DNA of 7,338 nt from Planctomycetes bacterium UBA2386 (GTDB lineage: Bacteria > Planctomycetota > UBA1135 > UBA2386). The stretch covers positions 252-7,589 of the forward strand of contig DDSQ01000028.1 in assembly GCA_002343845.1 (NCBI GenBank), in the 5' to 3' direction. The translations under genes were made by a program, and so were the position numbers. This document shows positions 6,669 through 7,338 of the stretch, piece by piece. The number at the start of each line of letters is the position of its first letter. The stretch's first letter is position 1. Below the pieces are notes generated by a model, which ran no database searches, had not been told where the DNA came from, and saw nothing but the letters and a program-made list of their open reading frames with translations.

Positions 6669-6725
6669 GACTCGAACGTCCTCTGCCGGCGCCGCTCGCA
6701 GCGGTCACCGGACGACAGTTGTGGG

Positions 6726-6754
6726 CGTCTACCGTAGGTCGGCGCCCGGGTCAA
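6726..6754 (-). promoter_or_regulatory. Candidate sigma-70 promoter for secE-nusG-rpl operon
   Basis: On the minus strand, TTGACC (6754-6749, five of six consensus bases) is followed after exactly 17 bases by TAGACG (6731-6726, three of six). Transcription would start near 6719, about 50 bases before the secE start codon. It is the best promoter-like pair I see in the 181-base gap and comes directly after a terminator-like hairpin, which fits a new transcription unit. The -10 match is weak and the call rests on pattern only. Confidence 0.4.
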
Positions 6755-6764
6755 AGAAACACCT

Positions 6765-6793
6765 CGGGCCGCGACGCGACGCGCCACGGCCCG
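6765..6793 (-). terminator. Candidate terminator after tuf-trnW
   Basis: Read on the minus strand, CGGGCCG (6793-6787) pairs perfectly with CGGCCCG (6771-6765) around a 15-base GC-rich loop. A pyrimidine run TTTCTTT follows at 6759-6753. The T run starts five bases after the stem and is interrupted by a C, so this is a weak match to a classical intrinsic terminator. A second perfect hairpin lies just upstream (6797-6813). The position, between the tRNA and a promoter candidate, supports a transcription-unit boundary. Confidence 0.4.
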
Positions 6794-6796
6794 TTT

Positions 6797-6813
6797 CGCC
6801 GGCGGCGCCGGCG
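6797..6813 (-). other. Perfect GC hairpin in the trnW-secE gap
   Basis: A 7-bp inverted repeat CGCCGGC/GCCGGCG with a 3-base loop lies 37 bases after the encoded CCA of tRNA-Trp. There is no T run behind it, so it is not an intrinsic terminator by itself. It could support 3' processing of the tRNA precursor or add to the hairpin at 6765-6793. Short GC palindromes also arise by chance in such GC-rich DNA. Confidence 0.35.
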
Positions 6814-6849
6814 TTCGGCTTCCGGCCGCGGGCACCGGTCACCATCGAA

Positions 6850-6925
6850 TGGCAGGGCAGGAAGGACTCGAACCCTCAACCCGTCGATTTGGAATCGACA
6901 GCTCTACCAATTGAGCTACTGCCCT
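6850..6925 (-). tRNA. trnW: tRNA-Trp, anticodon CCA
   Basis: A 76-base tRNA folds cleanly on the minus strand. The 7-bp acceptor stem pairs AGGGCAG (6925-6919) with CTGCCCT (6860-6854). The D arm has GCTC/GAGC around an AATTGGTA loop. The anticodon stem GTCGA/TCGAC encloses the loop TTCCAAA, whose middle bases CCA read UGG (tryptophan). The T arm is GAGGG-TTCGAGT-CCTTC with one G-U pair. The discriminator base is G, the usual identity base for bacterial tRNA-Trp, and the 3' CCA is encoded. It sits 22 bases after tuf, so it is probably cut from the tuf transcript by RNase P and 3' nucleases. tRNA genes next to tuf are common in bacteria. Confidence 0.97.
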
Positions 6926-6947
6926 GTGCGACGCCTGCCCCAACGGG

Positions 6948-7338
<391 letters not shown>

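Overview
This is a GC-rich window (roughly two-thirds G+C by eye) holding one of the most conserved gene clusters in bacteria. Everything is read from the minus strand, so the biological order runs from high to low coordinates: tuf (3' part) - tRNA-Trp - secE - nusG - rplK - rplA - rplJ - rplL - rpoB (5' part, cut by the window edge). All seven complete genes look intact, with no insertion, frameshift or foreign block. I found no CRISPR array, mobile element, defence gene or previously undescribed system; this is an ordinary core region.

The likely source is a planctomycete (phylum Planctomycetota) or a close relative. From memory of these families, the support is: the tuf-trnW-secE-nusG-rplKAJL-rpoB order; a SecE with two extra membrane segments before its core; NusG with a PGFGDF stretch and a YWEVE ending; and RpoB with a GELSQVVDQTNPL version of the rifampicin cluster. 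No database search was run, so this is an inference (about 0.6).

Layout in transcription order. Bases 7338-6948 encode the C-terminal third of EF-Tu. Only 22 bases separate it from a complete tRNA-Trp(CCA) with encoded 3' CCA (6925-6850), so the two are probably co-transcribed. The 181-base gap 6849-6669 has a terminator-like hairpin, then a good sigma-70-type promoter candidate (TTGACC-17-TAGACG), which suggests a new transcription unit starts at secE. secE and nusG overlap by one base. A 142-base leader with hairpins precedes rplK; rplK-rplA (74 bases), rplA-rplJ (22 bases) and rplJ-rplL (42 bases) follow. A 345-base gap with GC-rich hairpins, the usual place for an rplL-rpoB attenuator or internal promoter, precedes rpoB, of which 1006 codons are present.

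Together the genes cover elongation-factor delivery (EF-Tu), tryptophan decoding, protein export (SecE), transcription elongation (NusG, RNA polymerase beta) and the two ribosomal stalks (L11/L1 and L10/L7-L12). The points most worth a second look are modest: the substituted rifampicin pocket in RpoB, the replaced KOW glycine in NusG, an L10 tail long enough for three L7/L12 dimers, and the absence of room for a standard L10 leader before rplJ.
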